64,000 nt of DNA. It comes from Falsirhodobacter flavus (GTDB lineage Bacteria; Pseudomonadota; Alphaproteobacteria; Rhodobacterales; Rhodobacteraceae). The stretch is taken from NCBI GenBank assembly GCA_029846755.1, contig JARWBI010000004.1, forward strand, positions 124,001 to 188,000. The letters are read 5' to 3'. Within the stretch, counting starts at the first letter, position 1. Each line of letters opens with the position of its first letter. Shown here piece by piece: positions 51,435 to 60,985 of the stretch. The notes under the pieces are model-generated. The model saw only the letters and a program-made list of their open reading frames with translations, made no database searches and was not told the origin of the DNA. Both the position numbers and the translations under genes were made by a program.

Positions 51435-52228
51435 GCGCGAGCCACCGCGGGCAGGTGGCAGGCGTTCAGGAATGCGGATGCCTTGTGCTGCTGCGCAAAG
51501 GCCGCGAAGTTGCGGAACAGGCCGGGGGCCATGGACGCATCGAAGGGCTGCGCGATGTCGGCATAGTCGCGTCCCGCCTCCAGCGGTGCGGCCAGCTTTT
51601 CGGACATCACGACCTTGCCATTCAGATAGGCGTTCAGGAGCCGGGGGTATTCGGTATAGACGCCCTCGTCGATGTGGATGTTCACCACCGCCGAGGCTGC
51701 GGCCACCAGCGGAGCCAGATCGTCGCCGAAGGTGCCACGCTGGACGCGCTCGACCCCGTGCTGTGCCGCAAGCTGCCGCAGGATCGGCTTTCGACGCTCG
51801 GTCGGGGTGCCATAGAAGATCGGGGGGCCGCTGCCTTCGACAAGGGGCGGGACGAAGTCGGGAAAGATATGCGGCCCATAGGTCACCTTCCGCGCCTCCT
51901 CGTCGGACAGGTCGGCATAGACGGGGGCGTTGCAGGGCGACAGTTCCAGAACGGCGTCGAACCGCGCCACCATCTTGCGCACCCGCCGCGCGCTGTAATT
52001 GTTCCACAGCTTGCGCCCGTCATCGTCGAAAAGCTGCTCGGTCTGCACCCCGACCGCAAGCCCTGCCAGATCCTGCCGTTCCAGCACGTCGGCCCCGACA
52101 TAAAGCACGGTCGGGCGAAAGATCGGCACGGTGATCCCGGACAGGATATCGATCGCCACCTGTTGCAGGATACGGCCTGGCGGCGCGATCACGGTCAGGT
52201 TCCCCGCGTTCAGGGTCAGGATCGGCAA
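51431..52228 (-). CDS. Probable GT-B glycosyltransferase-like protein
   Basis: The 265-residue protein resembles group-1 glycosyltransferases used for surface polysaccharides. PIFYGTPTERRKPILRQLAAQHG, then NIHIDEGVYTEYPRLLNAYLNGKVVMSEKLAAPLEAGRDY match the pattern of donor-side residues in visible shorter blocks. A TTG start at 52228 is preferred because GGAGAG lies 8 bp upstream. An ATG at 52297 would add a 23-residue basic extension with no ribosome site. Only two genes form the unit, so this is not a full polysaccharide locus. Confidence 0.6.
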   Translation of the reverse strand: MPILTLNAGNLTVIAPPGRILQQVAIDILSGITVPIFRPTVLYVGADVLERQDLAGLAVGVQTEQLFDDDGRKLWNNYSARRVRKMVARFDAVLELSPCNAPVYADLSDEEARKVTYGPHIFPDFVPPLVEGSGPPIFYGTPTERRKPILRQLAAQHGVERVQRGTFGDDLAPLVAAASAVVNIHIDEGVYTEYPRLLNAYLNGKVVMSEKLAAPLEAGRDYADIAQPFDASMAPGLFRNFAAFAQQHKASAFLNACHLPAVARA

Positions 52229-52444
52229 GGCGCTCTCCGTTCTTGTGCTGCAGCGAAGGCTCGCAACTGCGGCGTGGCGCGTCAATGCCATTTTCAACCG
52301 CAGGTCGGGCCGCGCCGTTTGCGCTTGCCAGCATGGCGCGTGGCGTTTTATGCAAGGGCCAGCAATCAGGACGCGGTGCGATCCCGCGTGGCTCTTCCGG
52401 CCGCCGATCCGCCGGACAATCGACCCGACTGCCGGGAAACTCCC

Positions 52445-53902
52445 ATGATACCTTCAACAAGCTATGTCCGTCAGTGGACGGGCAACCTGCGCGGCGATCT
52501 TCTGGCGGGCGTGGTCGTCGCGCTGGCGCTGATCCCCGAGGCGATCGCCTTTTCCCTCATCGCGGGGGTGGACCCAAAGGTGGGGCTCTATGCCTCCTTC
52601 GCCATCGCGGTGGTGACGGCCATCGCGGGTGGCCGGCCTGCGATGATCTCGGCCTCGACCGCAGCGACGGCGGTGCTGATGGTCACGCTGGTGCGCGATC
52701 ACGGGCTGCAATACCTGCTGGCGGCCTCCATCCTTGCGGGGGTGATCCAGATCGGCATCGGGGCGGCCCGGCTGGGGCAGATGATGCGCTTCGTGTCGCG
52801 GTCGGTGATGACGGGCTTCGTCAATTCGCTGGCGATCCTGATGACGCTGTCGCAGATCCCCGAGCTTTGGGGTGTGCCGATGCTGACCTATCCGGTGGTG
52901 GCGGCGGGGGTGGCGATCATCCTACTGTTCCCGCGCATCACGACGGCCATTCCCGCACCGCTGGTCTGCGTGGCGGTGCTGACGGCGGGCGCGGCGATGC
53001 TGGGGCTGGACCTGCGCACGGTCGGCGACAAGGGCGCGCTGCCCGACACGCTGCCCGTGTTCCTGCTGCCGGACATCCCGCTGACGCTGGAAACGCTGAA
53101 GATCATCCTGCCCTATTCCGCCGCGATCGCGGTGGTGGGGCTGCTGGAATCGCTGCTGACGCAGAACCTGCTGGACGACATGACCGAAACGGTGACCAGC
53201 CGCGACCGCGAATGCGTGGGGCAGGGGCTGGCGAACATGACGTCAGGGTTCATCGGCGGCATGGCGGGCTGCGCTGTGATCGGCCAGTCGCTCATCAACG
53301 TCAAATCGGGTGGGCGGGGGCGGCTTTCATGCTTCTTCGCCGGGGTGATGGTGCTGGTCTTCTGCGTCTTCCTCGGACCGTGGGTGGCGCAGATCCCGAT
53401 GGCGGCGCTGGTCGCGGTGATGCTGGTGATCGCGGCGGGGACGTTCGACTGGGGCTCGATCCTGAACATTCGGCGGATGCCGGTCAGCTCGTCCGTCGTG
53501 ATGCTGGCGACGATGGGGATCGTGGTGTGGACGCACAACCTTGCCCTTGGCACGCTGGCGGGGGTGCTGCTGTCGGGGATCTTCTTTGCGTGGAAGATCT
53601 CGCACCTGTTCCATGTCGAAAGCGTGCTTGAAGGCGGCGTGCGGCATTACCGCTTCGAGGGGCAGATGTTCTTCGCCTCGGCCGAGACGTTCATGCGGGC
53701 GTTCGATTTCAACGAGCGGCCCGCGCGGGTGGTGATCGACCTGAGCCGCGCGCATATCTGGGACATCTCCTCCGTGGCCGCGCTGAAACAGGTGGTGGCG
53801 CGGCTGGGTCGCGGCGGGACCGAGGTCGAGGTGATCGGCATGAACCGCGCGACGCAGACGCTGGTGGACCGGCTTGGACCGTCAGTCGACGCGGCCAAGT
53901 AG
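52445..53902 (+). CDS. SulP-family anion transporter with STAS domain
   Basis: The 485-residue SLC26/SulP protein has the N-terminal [36 protein letters not shown] signature in visible shorter blocks, about twelve membrane segments (20-395) and a C-terminal STAS domain (about 400-480, [22 protein letters not shown]). These transport sulfate, bicarbonate or other anions. Lacking a fused carbonic anhydrase, it fits sulfate or bicarbonate equally. The start at 52445 gives the family N-terminus. Its 3' end overlaps the convergent esterase gene by 21 bp. Confidence 0.9.
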   Translation: MIPSTSYVRQWTGNLRGDLLAGVVVALALIPEAIAFSLIAGVDPKVGLYASFAIAVVTAIAGGRPAMISASTAATAVLMVTLVRDHGLQYLLAASILAGVIQIGIGAARLGQMMRFVSRSVMTGFVNSLAILMTLSQIPELWGVPMLTYPVVAAGVAIILLFPRITTAIPAPLVCVAVLTAGAAMLGLDLRTVGDKGALPDTLPVFLLPDIPLTLETLKIILPYSAAIAVVGLLESLLTQNLLDDMTETVTSRDRECVGQGLANMTSGFIGGMAGCAVIGQSLINVKSGGRGRLSCFFAGVMVLVFCVFLGPWVAQIPMAALVAVMLVIAAGTFDWGSILNIRRMPVSSSVVMLATMGIVVWTHNLALGTLAGVLLSGIFFAWKISHLFHVESVLEGGVRHYRFEGQMFFASAETFMRAFDFNERPARVVIDLSRAHIWDISSVAALKQVVARLGRGGTEVEVIGMNRATQTLVDRLGPSVDAAK

Positions 53903-54550
53903 CTCCAGCACGGCGGGGCCGACGGCATCCACAAGCCGTTCGACCCCTTCGGCGTTGGGATGGATGCCGTCATCCTGCATGTATCTGCGGTCCAGGCGAT
54001 CCCCATCCGTCACCGGGCCAAGATAGTCCGGCAGCAGGATCGCGCCGTGTTCCGCCGCCAGCGCCGGATAGATCGCATCGAAATCGGCCTGATATTGCGG
54101 GCCGTAATTCGCCGGGGTCCGCAGGCCCAGAAGCAGCACCGGAATCCCTCGCGCATCCGCCTTGTCCAGGATGCCATCCAGATTCACACGCGCCTGCGCC
54201 GGGTCCAGGCCGCGCAGCAGATCGTTCCCCCCAAGGTTCACGATCAGCGCGTCGGTTTCCGGCACCAATGCCCAATCGGTGCGCGCAAGGCCGCCTGCCG
54301 TGGTATCGCCCGACACACCGGCGTTCACGATTGTGACATCCGCCCCGTTTTCGGCCAGCCACCCTTGCAGAACCGGCACGAAACCCGCCCCATCCGGCAG
54401 ACCGTATCCTTGGGTCAGGCTGTCGCCCAGCGCCACCACCGTCATCTGATCGGCAAAGACCGGCGCGGCGGTGAGGCAAAGCGCCGCCGCAAGGTTGCGA
54501 AGGGGGGCCAAGGACTTACAACCATGGCGGAACAGAATGGAGAGGTGCAT
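53882..54550 (-). CDS. Periplasmic TesA-like SGNH esterase/lysophospholipase
   Basis: The 222-residue SGNH hydrolase has block I GDSLTQGYG with Ser44, block III GGND, and block V DGIHPN with the catalytic Asp/His. A signal peptide is visible (NLAAALCLTAAPVFA). The ATG at 54550 shares its CATG with the divergent ABC gene's start. A TTG about 13 codons later would give a shorter, more typical signal, so the true start is uncertain. TesA is classically divergent from ybbA-ybbP, as here. Confidence 0.88.
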   Translation of the reverse strand: MHLSILFRHGCKSLAPLRNLAAALCLTAAPVFADQMTVVALGDSLTQGYGLPDGAGFVPVLQGWLAENGADVTIVNAGVSGDTTAGGLARTDWALVPETDALIVNLGGNDLLRGLDPAQARVNLDGILDKADARGIPVLLLGLRTPANYGPQYQADFDAIYPALAAEHGAILLPDYLGPVTDGDRLDRRYMQDDGIHPNAEGVERLVDAVGPAVLELLGRVD

Positions 54551-55214
54551 GTCGGCGGTCCTTGAATTGCGCGAGGCGAAACTGGTGCTGGAGGGCAATG
54601 CCGGCCCGGTGGAGATATTGCGCGGGATCGACCTGACGGTATCGCGTGGGGAAAGTCTGGGTCTGGTCGGTCCTTCGGGGTCGGGCAAATCCTCGCTCCT
54701 GATGCTGATGGGCGGGCTGGAGCGGGCAAGCTCCGGCACGGTCCACGCGCTGGGCCAGGACCTGTCCGCGATGGACGAGGATGGGCTTGCACGCTTCCGC
54801 CGGGGGAATATGGGCGTGGTGTTCCAGTCTTTCCACCTGATCCCGACGATGACGGCGCGCGAAAACGTCGCGCTGGCGCTGGAACTGGCCGGGGAGCCGG
54901 ATGCGGGCGAGCGGGCGGATGCGGAACTGGCCTCGGTGGGGCTGTCGCACCGGGCGGGGCATTACCCGCGCCAGATGTCGGGGGGCGAGCAGCAGCGTGT
55001 GGCTCTGGCCCGCGCATGGGTGACGCGGCCTGGCATTCTGCTGGCGGACGAGCCGACGGGAAACCTTGACGGCGCAACGGGCGCAGCGATCATGGACCTG
55101 CTGTTCGGGCTGCGCGATCTGGGCGCGACCTTGGTGCTGGTGACCCACGCGCCGGAACTGGCGGCGCGCTGCGACCGGGTGGTGCGGCTGGCCGACGGGC
55201 GGGTGGACGCATGA
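54549..55214 (+). CDS. ABC transporter ATPase, YbbA/LolD-like
   Basis: The 221-residue MacB/LolD-group ATPase has Walker A GPSGSGKS (41-48), Q-loop GVVFQSFHLIPTMTA and signature MSGGEQQR. Walker B is ILLADEPTGNLDG, and the switch His is in LVTHAPELA. It works with the FtsX-type permease encoded next (4-bp ATGA overlap). The start at 54549 matches the family, while ATG at 54534 would add five residues. The divergent TesA-like gene starts at the same CATG. Confidence 0.9.
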   Translation: MSAVLELREAKLVLEGNAGPVEILRGIDLTVSRGESLGLVGPSGSGKSSLLMLMGGLERASSGTVHALGQDLSAMDEDGLARFRRGNMGVVFQSFHLIPTMTARENVALALELAGEPDAGERADAELASVGLSHRAGHYPRQMSGGEQQRVALARAWVTRPGILLADEPTGNLDGATGAAIMDLLFGLRDLGATLVLVTHAPELAARCDRVVRLADGRVDA

Positions 55215-57682
55215 AGCTGGCCTGGCGCATCGCCGCGCGCGAGCTTCGGGGTGGCATCGGCGGGTTTCGCGTGTTCCTTCTGTGCCTCGCGCTTGGGGTC
55301 GCGGCGATTGCGGCCATCGGGTCGGTTCGTGCTGCCATCGAACGCGGGTTGGCCGATCAGGGCGCGGTGCTTCTGGGCGGCGATGCCGAGATGAGCTTCA
55401 CCTATCGCCTCGCCTCGCCCGAGGAGCGGGCCTTCATGGAGGGCGAAGCGACCGCGCTGTCGGAAACCGTCGATTTCCGGTCGATGGCGGTGGCGGGCGA
55501 CCAGCGGCTTCTGACGCAGGTGCGGGGGGTGGATGCCGCATGGCCGCTGGTCGGCGCGCCGCTGCTGGACCCGGCGATCCCGGTCGAACAGGCGCTGGCA
55601 GCGGGCGATCTGCCGGGGGCAGTGATGGACCCGTCGCTGGCGGCGCGGCTGGACCTGTCGGTGGGCGATCTTTTCACGCTGGGCGAGCGGCAGTTCCGCC
55701 TGACCGCGCTTTTGCTGCGCGAGCCGGACAGCGCCTCGGCCGGGTTCGCGCTGGCCCCGCGCACGGTGGTCTCGCTTGACGGCTTGCGCGGCTCGGGGCT
55801 TCTGTCGCCCGGCACGGTGTTCGACAGCGATTACCGGCTGATGCTGCCCCCGGGCGCGAACCCGGATGCCGTGCGCGCGCGGGCCGAGGCGGAGTTTTCC
55901 GAATCCGGGATGCGCTGGCGCGACAGCCGCCGCCCCTCGCCCTCGGTCGAACGGTTCGTGGACCGGATGGGATCGTTTCTGGTGCTGGTCGGGCTGGCCG
56001 GGCTGGCCGTGGGCGGTATCGGCATCCAGTCGGCGGTTGCAGCCTATCTTGAGCGCAAGACGGCGACCATCGCCACGCTGCGGACGCTGGGCGCGCCCGG
56101 GCGGCTGGTGCTGGCGACCTATGCGATGCAGATCGGTGCGCTGGCGGTGATGGGCGTGACGGCGGGGCTGGTGGTCGGGACGCTGCTGCCGATGATCGCG
56201 GGGCGGTGGATCGCCTCGTCGCTGCCATTCGAGGTTCATTTCGGCCTCTATCCCCTGCCGCTGCTGGAGGCGGGGTTCTATGGCATCGTGACGGCGGCGC
56301 TGTTCACGCTGTGGCCGCTGGCGCGCTCGTCCCAGCTCCGGGCGGCGGCGCTGTATCGCGGGGCCGAGGGGCGGGTGCCGCGCGGCTATGCCTTCGGGAT
56401 CGCGGGGCTGCTGGGTCTTCTGGTGGGCGGGGCAGTGTGGTTTTCGGGGATACCCGATCTGGCGCTGGCGACGGCGGCGGGGATCGCAGGGGCGCTGGCG
56501 CTTCTGGCGTTGGCCGCGCGAGGGGTGCGTGCGCTGGCGCAGCGTGGGGCGCGGCGGGCAAAGGGCGCGGTGACGCGGCTGGCGGTGGGTGCCGTCGGGA
56601 CGGGGGGCGAGGCTCGGTCGGTGATCCTGTCGCTCGGCCTCGGGCTGACGGTGCTGGCGGCCATTGGCCAGATCGACGCCAACCTGCGCAGCGCCATCGA
56701 CCGCGACCTGCCGGAGCGTGCGCCGTCCTATTTCTTCGTCGATATCCAGACCGACCAGCTTCAGGGGTTCCTCGACCGCGTAACCACCGACGCTTCGGTC
56801 AGCCGCGTCGACAATGCGCCGATGCTGCGGGGCGTGCTGACCCGCATCAACGGCCAACCTGCACGAGAGGTCGCGGGCGATCACTGGGTCCTGCGCGGCG
56901 ACCGGGGCGTCAGCTTTGCCGACACGGTCGAAACCGTGGCAGGGGAAAGCTGGCCCAAGGATTACACCGGCCCTCCGCAGATCAGCTTTTCCGCCGAGGC
57001 GGCTGGCGAGATGGGGCTGTCGCTTGGCGACCGCATCACCGTCAACATCCTTGGCCGCGACATCGAGGCGGAGTTGACCAGCCTGCGCGAGGTGGACTTT
57101 TCCGATGCCGGGATGGGGTTCGTGATGATGATGAACCCCTCTGCACTGGCGGGTGCGCCGCATACATCCATCGCAACCGTCTATTCGGCGGGCGAGGAGG
57201 CGCTGCTGCGCGATCTGGGCCGGGAATATCCCAACATCACCGCGATCCGGGTGGCCGATGCCATTGCCCGCGTGACCGAGGCGCTTGACGCCATCGCAAC
57301 GGCAACACGCGCGGCGGCGGCGATCACGCTGCTGACCGGAGTGGTCGTGCTGATCGGCACGGCGGCAGCGGGCGAGAAGGCCCGCGTGCAGGAGGCTGCG
57401 GTGCTGAAGGTGCTGGGTGCGACGCGGGGGCGCATCCTTGCCAGCTTTGCGCTGCGGTCGGCGCTGATGGGGGCGGCGGCAGGCATCGTCGCCGTGATCG
57501 GCGGCGGTTTGGCCGGCTGGGCGGTGATGCGCTTCGTGATGGAGGCGGATTTTGCCTTTGCACCGCTGTCGGCGCTGGTCGTGGTGCTGGGCGGGATCGC
57601 AGCAACGCTGGCCGCCGGCATGGTCTTTGCCTGGCGGCCCCTGTCGGCGCGTCCCGCCCGCGTGCTGCGCGCCGCGGATTAG
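55211..57682 (+). CDS. FtsX-family ABC permease, YbbP-like
   Basis: The 823-residue permease has an N-terminal helix (about 14-36), a large periplasmic domain and two FtsX cores. One lies in the middle (about 255-385) and one at the C-terminus (about 695-815, with LTGVVVLIGTAAAGEKARVQEAAVLKVLGATRGRIL seen as shorter blocks). Further helices lie between them. YbbAP-type systems are thought to move lipids or thioester-linked compounds, or to support TesA, at the outer face of the inner membrane. Its stop overlaps the convergent GST by 4 bp. Confidence 0.88.
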   Translation: MKLAWRIAARELRGGIGGFRVFLLCLALGVAAIAAIGSVRAAIERGLADQGAVLLGGDAEMSFTYRLASPEERAFMEGEATALSETVDFRSMAVAGDQRLLTQVRGVDAAWPLVGAPLLDPAIPVEQALAAGDLPGAVMDPSLAARLDLSVGDLFTLGERQFRLTALLLREPDSASAGFALAPRTVVSLDGLRGSGLLSPGTVFDSDYRLMLPPGANPDAVRARAEAEFSESGMRWRDSRRPSPSVERFVDRMGSFLVLVGLAGLAVGGIGIQSAVAAYLERKTATIATLRTLGAPGRLVLATYAMQIGALAVMGVTAGLVVGTLLPMIAGRWIASSLPFEVHFGLYPLPLLEAGFYGIVTAALFTLWPLARSSQLRAAALYRGAEGRVPRGYAFGIAGLLGLLVGGAVWFSGIPDLALATAAGIAGALALLALAARGVRALAQRGARRAKGAVTRLAVGAVGTGGEARSVILSLGLGLTVLAAIGQIDANLRSAIDRDLPERAPSYFFVDIQTDQLQGFLDRVTTDASVSRVDNAPMLRGVLTRINGQPAREVAGDHWVLRGDRGVSFADTVETVAGESWPKDYTGPPQISFSAEAAGEMGLSLGDRITVNILGRDIEAELTSLREVDFSDAGMGFVMMMNPSALAGAPHTSIATVYSAGEEALLRDLGREYPNITAIRVADAIARVTEALDAIATATRAAAAITLLTGVVVLIGTAAAGEKARVQEAAVLKVLGATRGRILASFALRSALMGAAAGIVAVIGGGLAGWAVMRFVMEADFAFAPLSALVVVLGGIAATLAAGMVFAWRPLSARPARVLRAAD

Positions 57683-58353
57683 GGGCGGGCGGGGATGTTC
57701 GATCCCTTCTGCACCGCAGGACGGGCAAGGAAACGGTCAAGATAGGCGGGGACGTGCTTCAGATCGTTCCAGCCCGCAATCTCGGCCGCCTTGTAGAAGT
57801 CGCGCAGGGTCCGCAGCCACAGGCAGATGGCGATGTCGGCGATGGAATAGTCCCCGGCGATCCAGTCGCGCCCTTCCAGCGCGCCGTCCAGCACTTTCAG
57901 CAGCCGTTCCGCCTCGGCCCGGTAGCGTTCCTTCGGGCGGGGATCGTCGATCTCTTTCCCTGCGAAATGGTGGAAATAGCCAAGCTGGCCGAACATCGGG
58001 CCAATCCCACCCATCTGGAACATCAGCCATTGCAGGATTTCGTATCGGTTCGCATCCGGCAGCAGCTTGCCCGACTTCTCCGCCAGATAGATCAGGATCG
58101 CGCCGCTTTCGAACAGCGCCACCGGGCCTTCGGGATCGATGATGGCGGGGATCTTGTTGTTCGGGTTCAGCGACAGGAATTCGGGGCTGAATTGGTCGTT
58201 CTTGGCGAAATCGACCAGGTGCGGTTCGTATTTCAGGCCCATCTCCTCCAGCGCGATGGAGACTTTCTGCCCGTTCGGGGTCGGCAGCGAATAAAGCTGG
58301 ATCGCGGTGGGATCGGCTGCGGGCCAGCGGCGTGTAATCGGATGGTCGAACAT
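57679..58353 (-). CDS. Glutathione S-transferase, YfcG/YghU-like
   Basis: The 224-residue GST has the N-terminal thioredoxin-fold block QLYSLPTPNGQKVSIALEEMGL. The TPNGQKVSI loop, rather than a Tyr/Ser-first motif, is typical of the YfcG/YghU disulfide-bond-reductase group. NPNNKIPAIIDPEG holds the cis-Pro, FESGAILIYLAEK follows, and the all-helical C-terminal domain ends GWNDLKHVPAYLDRFLARPAV. Substrates are unknown. It is monocistronic, divergent from mscL and convergent with the FtsX gene. Confidence 0.9.
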   Translation of the reverse strand: MFDHPITRRWPAADPTAIQLYSLPTPNGQKVSIALEEMGLKYEPHLVDFAKNDQFSPEFLSLNPNNKIPAIIDPEGPVALFESGAILIYLAEKSGKLLPDANRYEILQWLMFQMGGIGPMFGQLGYFHHFAGKEIDDPRPKERYRAEAERLLKVLDGALEGRDWIAGDYSIADIAICLWLRTLRDFYKAAEIAGWNDLKHVPAYLDRFLARPAVQKGSNIPARP

Positions 58354-58473
58354 GCACGGTTCCTTTTCGGTTATTTCACAGGCAGATAATCACGATTTTC
58401 CATTCGCCAAATGCCGCGATCGTGACATATTCGGCAGAGTGACTGTGCAAAACAGCCGGAAAGGGACAACGCC

Positions 58474-58911
58474 ATGCTTCAGGAATTCAAGACGTTCATC
58501 GCGCGGGGCAACGTTCTTGACCTTGCCGTCGGTATCATCATCGGTGCGGCCTTCACGGCCATCGTGAATTCGATGGTGCAGGACCTCATCAACCCGGTCA
58601 TCGGCCTCATCATCGGCGGGATCGACTTCACCAACCTCTATTTCGTGATGTCGGGCAATGTGCCCGAGGGCGCGGGTCTGCAGACGGCCAAGGATTCGGG
58701 CGCGGCGGTCTTTGCCTATGGCTCGTTCATCATGGCCTGCTTCAACTTCTTCATCATCGCCTTCGTGGTGTTCATGCTGGTCAAGGTCGTGAACAAGGCC
58801 AAGGATTCCGCGCTCCGCAAAGAGCAGGTGGAAGCTGCGCCCAAGGGGCCGACGCAAGAGGAACTGCTGGCCCAGATCCGTGATCTGCTGGCCAGCAAGC
58901 CCACGATCTGA
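58474..58911 (+). CDS. mscL: Large-conductance mechanosensitive channel MscL
   Basis: The 145-residue protein forms a pentameric channel that opens under hypo-osmotic shock. It has the N-terminal amphipathic [20 protein letters not shown], the pore helix [19 protein letters not shown] and a periplasmic loop. The second membrane helix ([21 protein letters not shown]) and a C-terminal coiled bundle ([11 protein letters not shown]) follow. All are family features, and a GAAAGGG ribosome site precedes the ATG. Its stop directly abuts the stop of ald. Confidence 0.95.
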   Translation: MLQEFKTFIARGNVLDLAVGIIIGAAFTAIVNSMVQDLINPVIGLIIGGIDFTNLYFVMSGNVPEGAGLQTAKDSGAAVFAYGSFIMACFNFFIIAFVVFMLVKVVNKAKDSALRKEQVEAAPKGPTQEELLAQIRDLLASKPTI

Positions 58912-60024
58912 TCAGGCCGCCAGCGCCCGCGAGGGCGCCAGCACATCGATGCCGAGCGCCAGACCGACCGCATCATAGGTCAGGTGCCCGGCATGGGTGT
59001 TCAGCCCCGCCAGCAGGTGCGGATCCTCCTCGCAGGCGCGGCGCCAGCCTTTGTCCGCGATCGCCAGCATGAAGGGCAGCGTCGCATTGCCCAAAGCCTG
59101 GGTGGAGGTCCGCGCCACGGCGCCCGGCATGTTCGCCACGCAGTAATGCATGATCCCGTCCACGTCATAGATCGGGTCCTGATGCGTGGTGGGGCGCGAG
59201 GTCTCGAAACAGCCGCCCTGGTCGATGGCGACATCGACGATGGCCGCGCCCGGCTTCATCGTTCCAAGCTGCGCCCGCGTCACCAGTTTCGGGGCCGCCG
59301 CGCCGGGGATCAGCACCGCGCCGATCACCAGATCGGATTCCGCGACCAGTTCCGCCACCGCCGCCTGCGAGGCGTAAGCCGCCTTGAAGTCGCGCGAAAA
59401 GATGTCGTCCAGATAGCGCAGGCGGGGCAGCGAGCGGTCCAGCACCGTCACATCCGCGCCCATCCCCGCCGCGACCCGCGCCGCATGGGTGCCGACCACA
59501 CCGCCGCCGATCACCGCGACCTTGGCCGGGGCAACGCCCGGAACGCCGCCCAGCAGCACGCCGCGCCCGCCATTGGCGCGCTGCAGTGTCCATGCGCCCA
59601 CCTGCGGCGCAAGACGGCCCGCAACCTCGGACATCGGGGCCAGCAAAGGCAGACCGCCGTTGCGGTCCGTTACCGTCTCATACGCGATGGCGGTCACACC
59701 CGAGGCGAGCAGGTCGCGTGTCTGGTCCGGGTCGGGCGCCAGATGCAGATAGGTGAACAGCACCTGACCTTCGCGCAGACGCTTGCGTTCGACGGCCTGC
59801 GGCTCCTTCACCTTGACGACCATGTCGGCAGCGAAGACATCCTCGACGCTCCCAAGGCTGGCCCCTGCGGCGGTATAATCGTCATCGCTGAAGCCCGCGC
59901 CGAGGCCGGCGCCCTGTTCGACGGTGACCTGATGGCCATGCGCCACCGCCTCCTGCACCGCTGCGGGCGTCAGGCCGACACGAAACTCCTGCGGTTTGAT
60001 TTCCTTTGGGCAACCGATTTTCAT
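58912..60024 (-). CDS. ald: Alanine dehydrogenase
   Basis: The 370-residue NAD-dependent enzyme interconverts L-alanine and pyruvate plus ammonia. Substrate and catalytic residues Arg15, Lys73 and His94 (LFTYLHLAPD) align with the Arg15/Lys74/His95 set of characterised enzymes. The NAD-binding KVAVIGGGVVGTHAARVAAGMGA and MRxDN-like IDQGGCFETSRPTTH follow. It is divergent from an Lrp-type regulator gene 131 bp away, which probably controls it (AldR arrangement). Confidence 0.96.
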   Translation of the reverse strand: MKIGCPKEIKPQEFRVGLTPAAVQEAVAHGHQVTVEQGAGLGAGFSDDDYTAAGASLGSVEDVFAADMVVKVKEPQAVERKRLREGQVLFTYLHLAPDPDQTRDLLASGVTAIAYETVTDRNGGLPLLAPMSEVAGRLAPQVGAWTLQRANGGRGVLLGGVPGVAPAKVAVIGGGVVGTHAARVAAGMGADVTVLDRSLPRLRYLDDIFSRDFKAAYASQAAVAELVAESDLVIGAVLIPGAAAPKLVTRAQLGTMKPGAAIVDVAIDQGGCFETSRPTTHQDPIYDVDGIMHYCVANMPGAVARTSTQALGNATLPFMLAIADKGWRRACEEDPHLLAGLNTHAGHLTYDAVGLALGIDVLAPSRALAA

Positions 60025-60155
60025 TCTATCCTCCCCTTTTGCCCAAGGATGGCACCCCGCGCGAAGCGATGCTTTGAAAAAACGCCTTGTTCACGGTGGT
60101 TTCACCGCAATATCCTGCGAAGCCCGCCATTTTTGCAGAAGAAAATTCGACGATC
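60025..60155. promoter_or_regulatory. Divergent ald/lrp control region
   Basis: This 131-bp region lies between the start codons. It holds a small palindrome CGGTG-GTTT-CACCG (60094-60107) and AT-rich tracts (TTTGAAAAAACG and TTTTTGCAGAAGAAAATT) of the type bound by Lrp/AsnC proteins. Individual promoters are not assigned. Confidence 0.45.
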
Positions 60156-60614
60156 ATGCAGCTTGACGCCACCGACCGCCGTATCCTGACAGTGCTTCAG
60201 AAGGAGGGGCGGATCAGCAACGCGACCCTGTCCGAACGGGTGAACCTGTCGCCTTCTGCCTGCCATCGCCGCGTGCAACGGCTGGAGGAGGAGGGCTTCA
60301 TCGCCGGTTACGTCGCGCTTTTGGATGCGCGCAAGATGGCCCGTCCGACGGTGGTGTTCGTAGAAATCACGCTGTCGGGGCAGGCGGATGAGGTTCTGGC
60401 CGCCTTCGAATCGGCGGTGCAAAAGATCCCGGATGTGCTGGAATGCCATCTGATGGCGGGAACGGCTGATTACCTGCTGAAGGTCGTCGCGCAGGATACC
60501 GAGGATTTTGCCCGCATCCACCGCCAGCATCTGGCCCGCTTGCCGGGCGTTGCACAGATGCATTCGTCCTTCGCGTTGAAGACCGTGTTCCGCACCACCG
60601 CCATCCCGGTATGA
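60156..60614 (+). CDS. Lrp/AsnC-family regulator, probable AldR
   Basis: The 152-residue protein has an N-terminal helix-turn-helix (about 1-62, LDATDRRILTVLQKEGRISNATLSERVNLSPSACHRRV in shorter blocks). A RAM ligand-binding domain follows (about 66-145), with VLECHLMAGTADYLLKVVAQDTEDF. The start at 60156 matches the family N-terminus. The longer open frame crosses the intergenic region. The divergent ald gene makes it a likely alanine-responsive activator of ald. Confidence 0.92.
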   Translation: MQLDATDRRILTVLQKEGRISNATLSERVNLSPSACHRRVQRLEEEGFIAGYVALLDARKMARPTVVFVEITLSGQADEVLAAFESAVQKIPDVLECHLMAGTADYLLKVVAQDTEDFARIHRQHLARLPGVAQMHSSFALKTVFRTTAIPV

Positions 60615-60617
60615 AAA

Positions 60618-60643
60618 AACCCCCGTCGAGACGGGGGTTCTTC
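60618..60643. terminator. Bidirectional intrinsic terminator between the lrp gene and rpsU
   Basis: The 9-bp stem AACCCCCGT / ACGGGGGTT (60618-60626 and 60631-60639) has loop CGAG. It is flanked by an A-run on the left and TTCTTC on the right, so it can end transcripts from both convergent genes. Confidence 0.88.
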
Positions 60644-60681
60644 AGATGGCACCGGAATGCCACAGCATTGGCAAGAACGCC

Positions 60682-60888
60682 TTAGAGGTTGCCCTCACGT
60701 TGCGCCTTCTTGCGCGCGAGTTTGCGCGCACGGCGAACGGCTTCGGCTTGCTCGCGTGCTTTTTTCACGGAGGGTTTCTCGAAATGCTGCTTGAGCTTCA
60801 TTTCGCGGAAAACGCCTTCGCGCTGAAGTTTCTTCTTCAGGGCGCGGAGTGCCTGTTCGACGTTATTGTCACGAACGCTGACCTGCAT
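60682..60888 (-). CDS. rpsU: 30S ribosomal protein S21
   Basis: The 68-residue basic protein begins [27 protein letters not shown] with the S21 core [21 protein letters not shown], and has an Arg/Lys-rich tail. It stands alone, without the dnaG-rpoD genes that accompany rpsU in gammaproteobacteria. AGGAAGGTGGTG is the ribosome site upstream. Confidence 0.96.
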   Translation of the reverse strand: MQVSVRDNNVEQALRALKKKLQREGVFREMKLKQHFEKPSVKKAREQAEAVRRARKLARKKAQREGNL

Positions 60889-60985
60889 GTGGTTGTCACC
60901 ACCTTCCTAAGTTAGAGTTGCACGAATGTGCAGGCTCGCGGCCTATATCAAACAGCGATGCCCCTGTCCACCGGAAGGAAGAACG

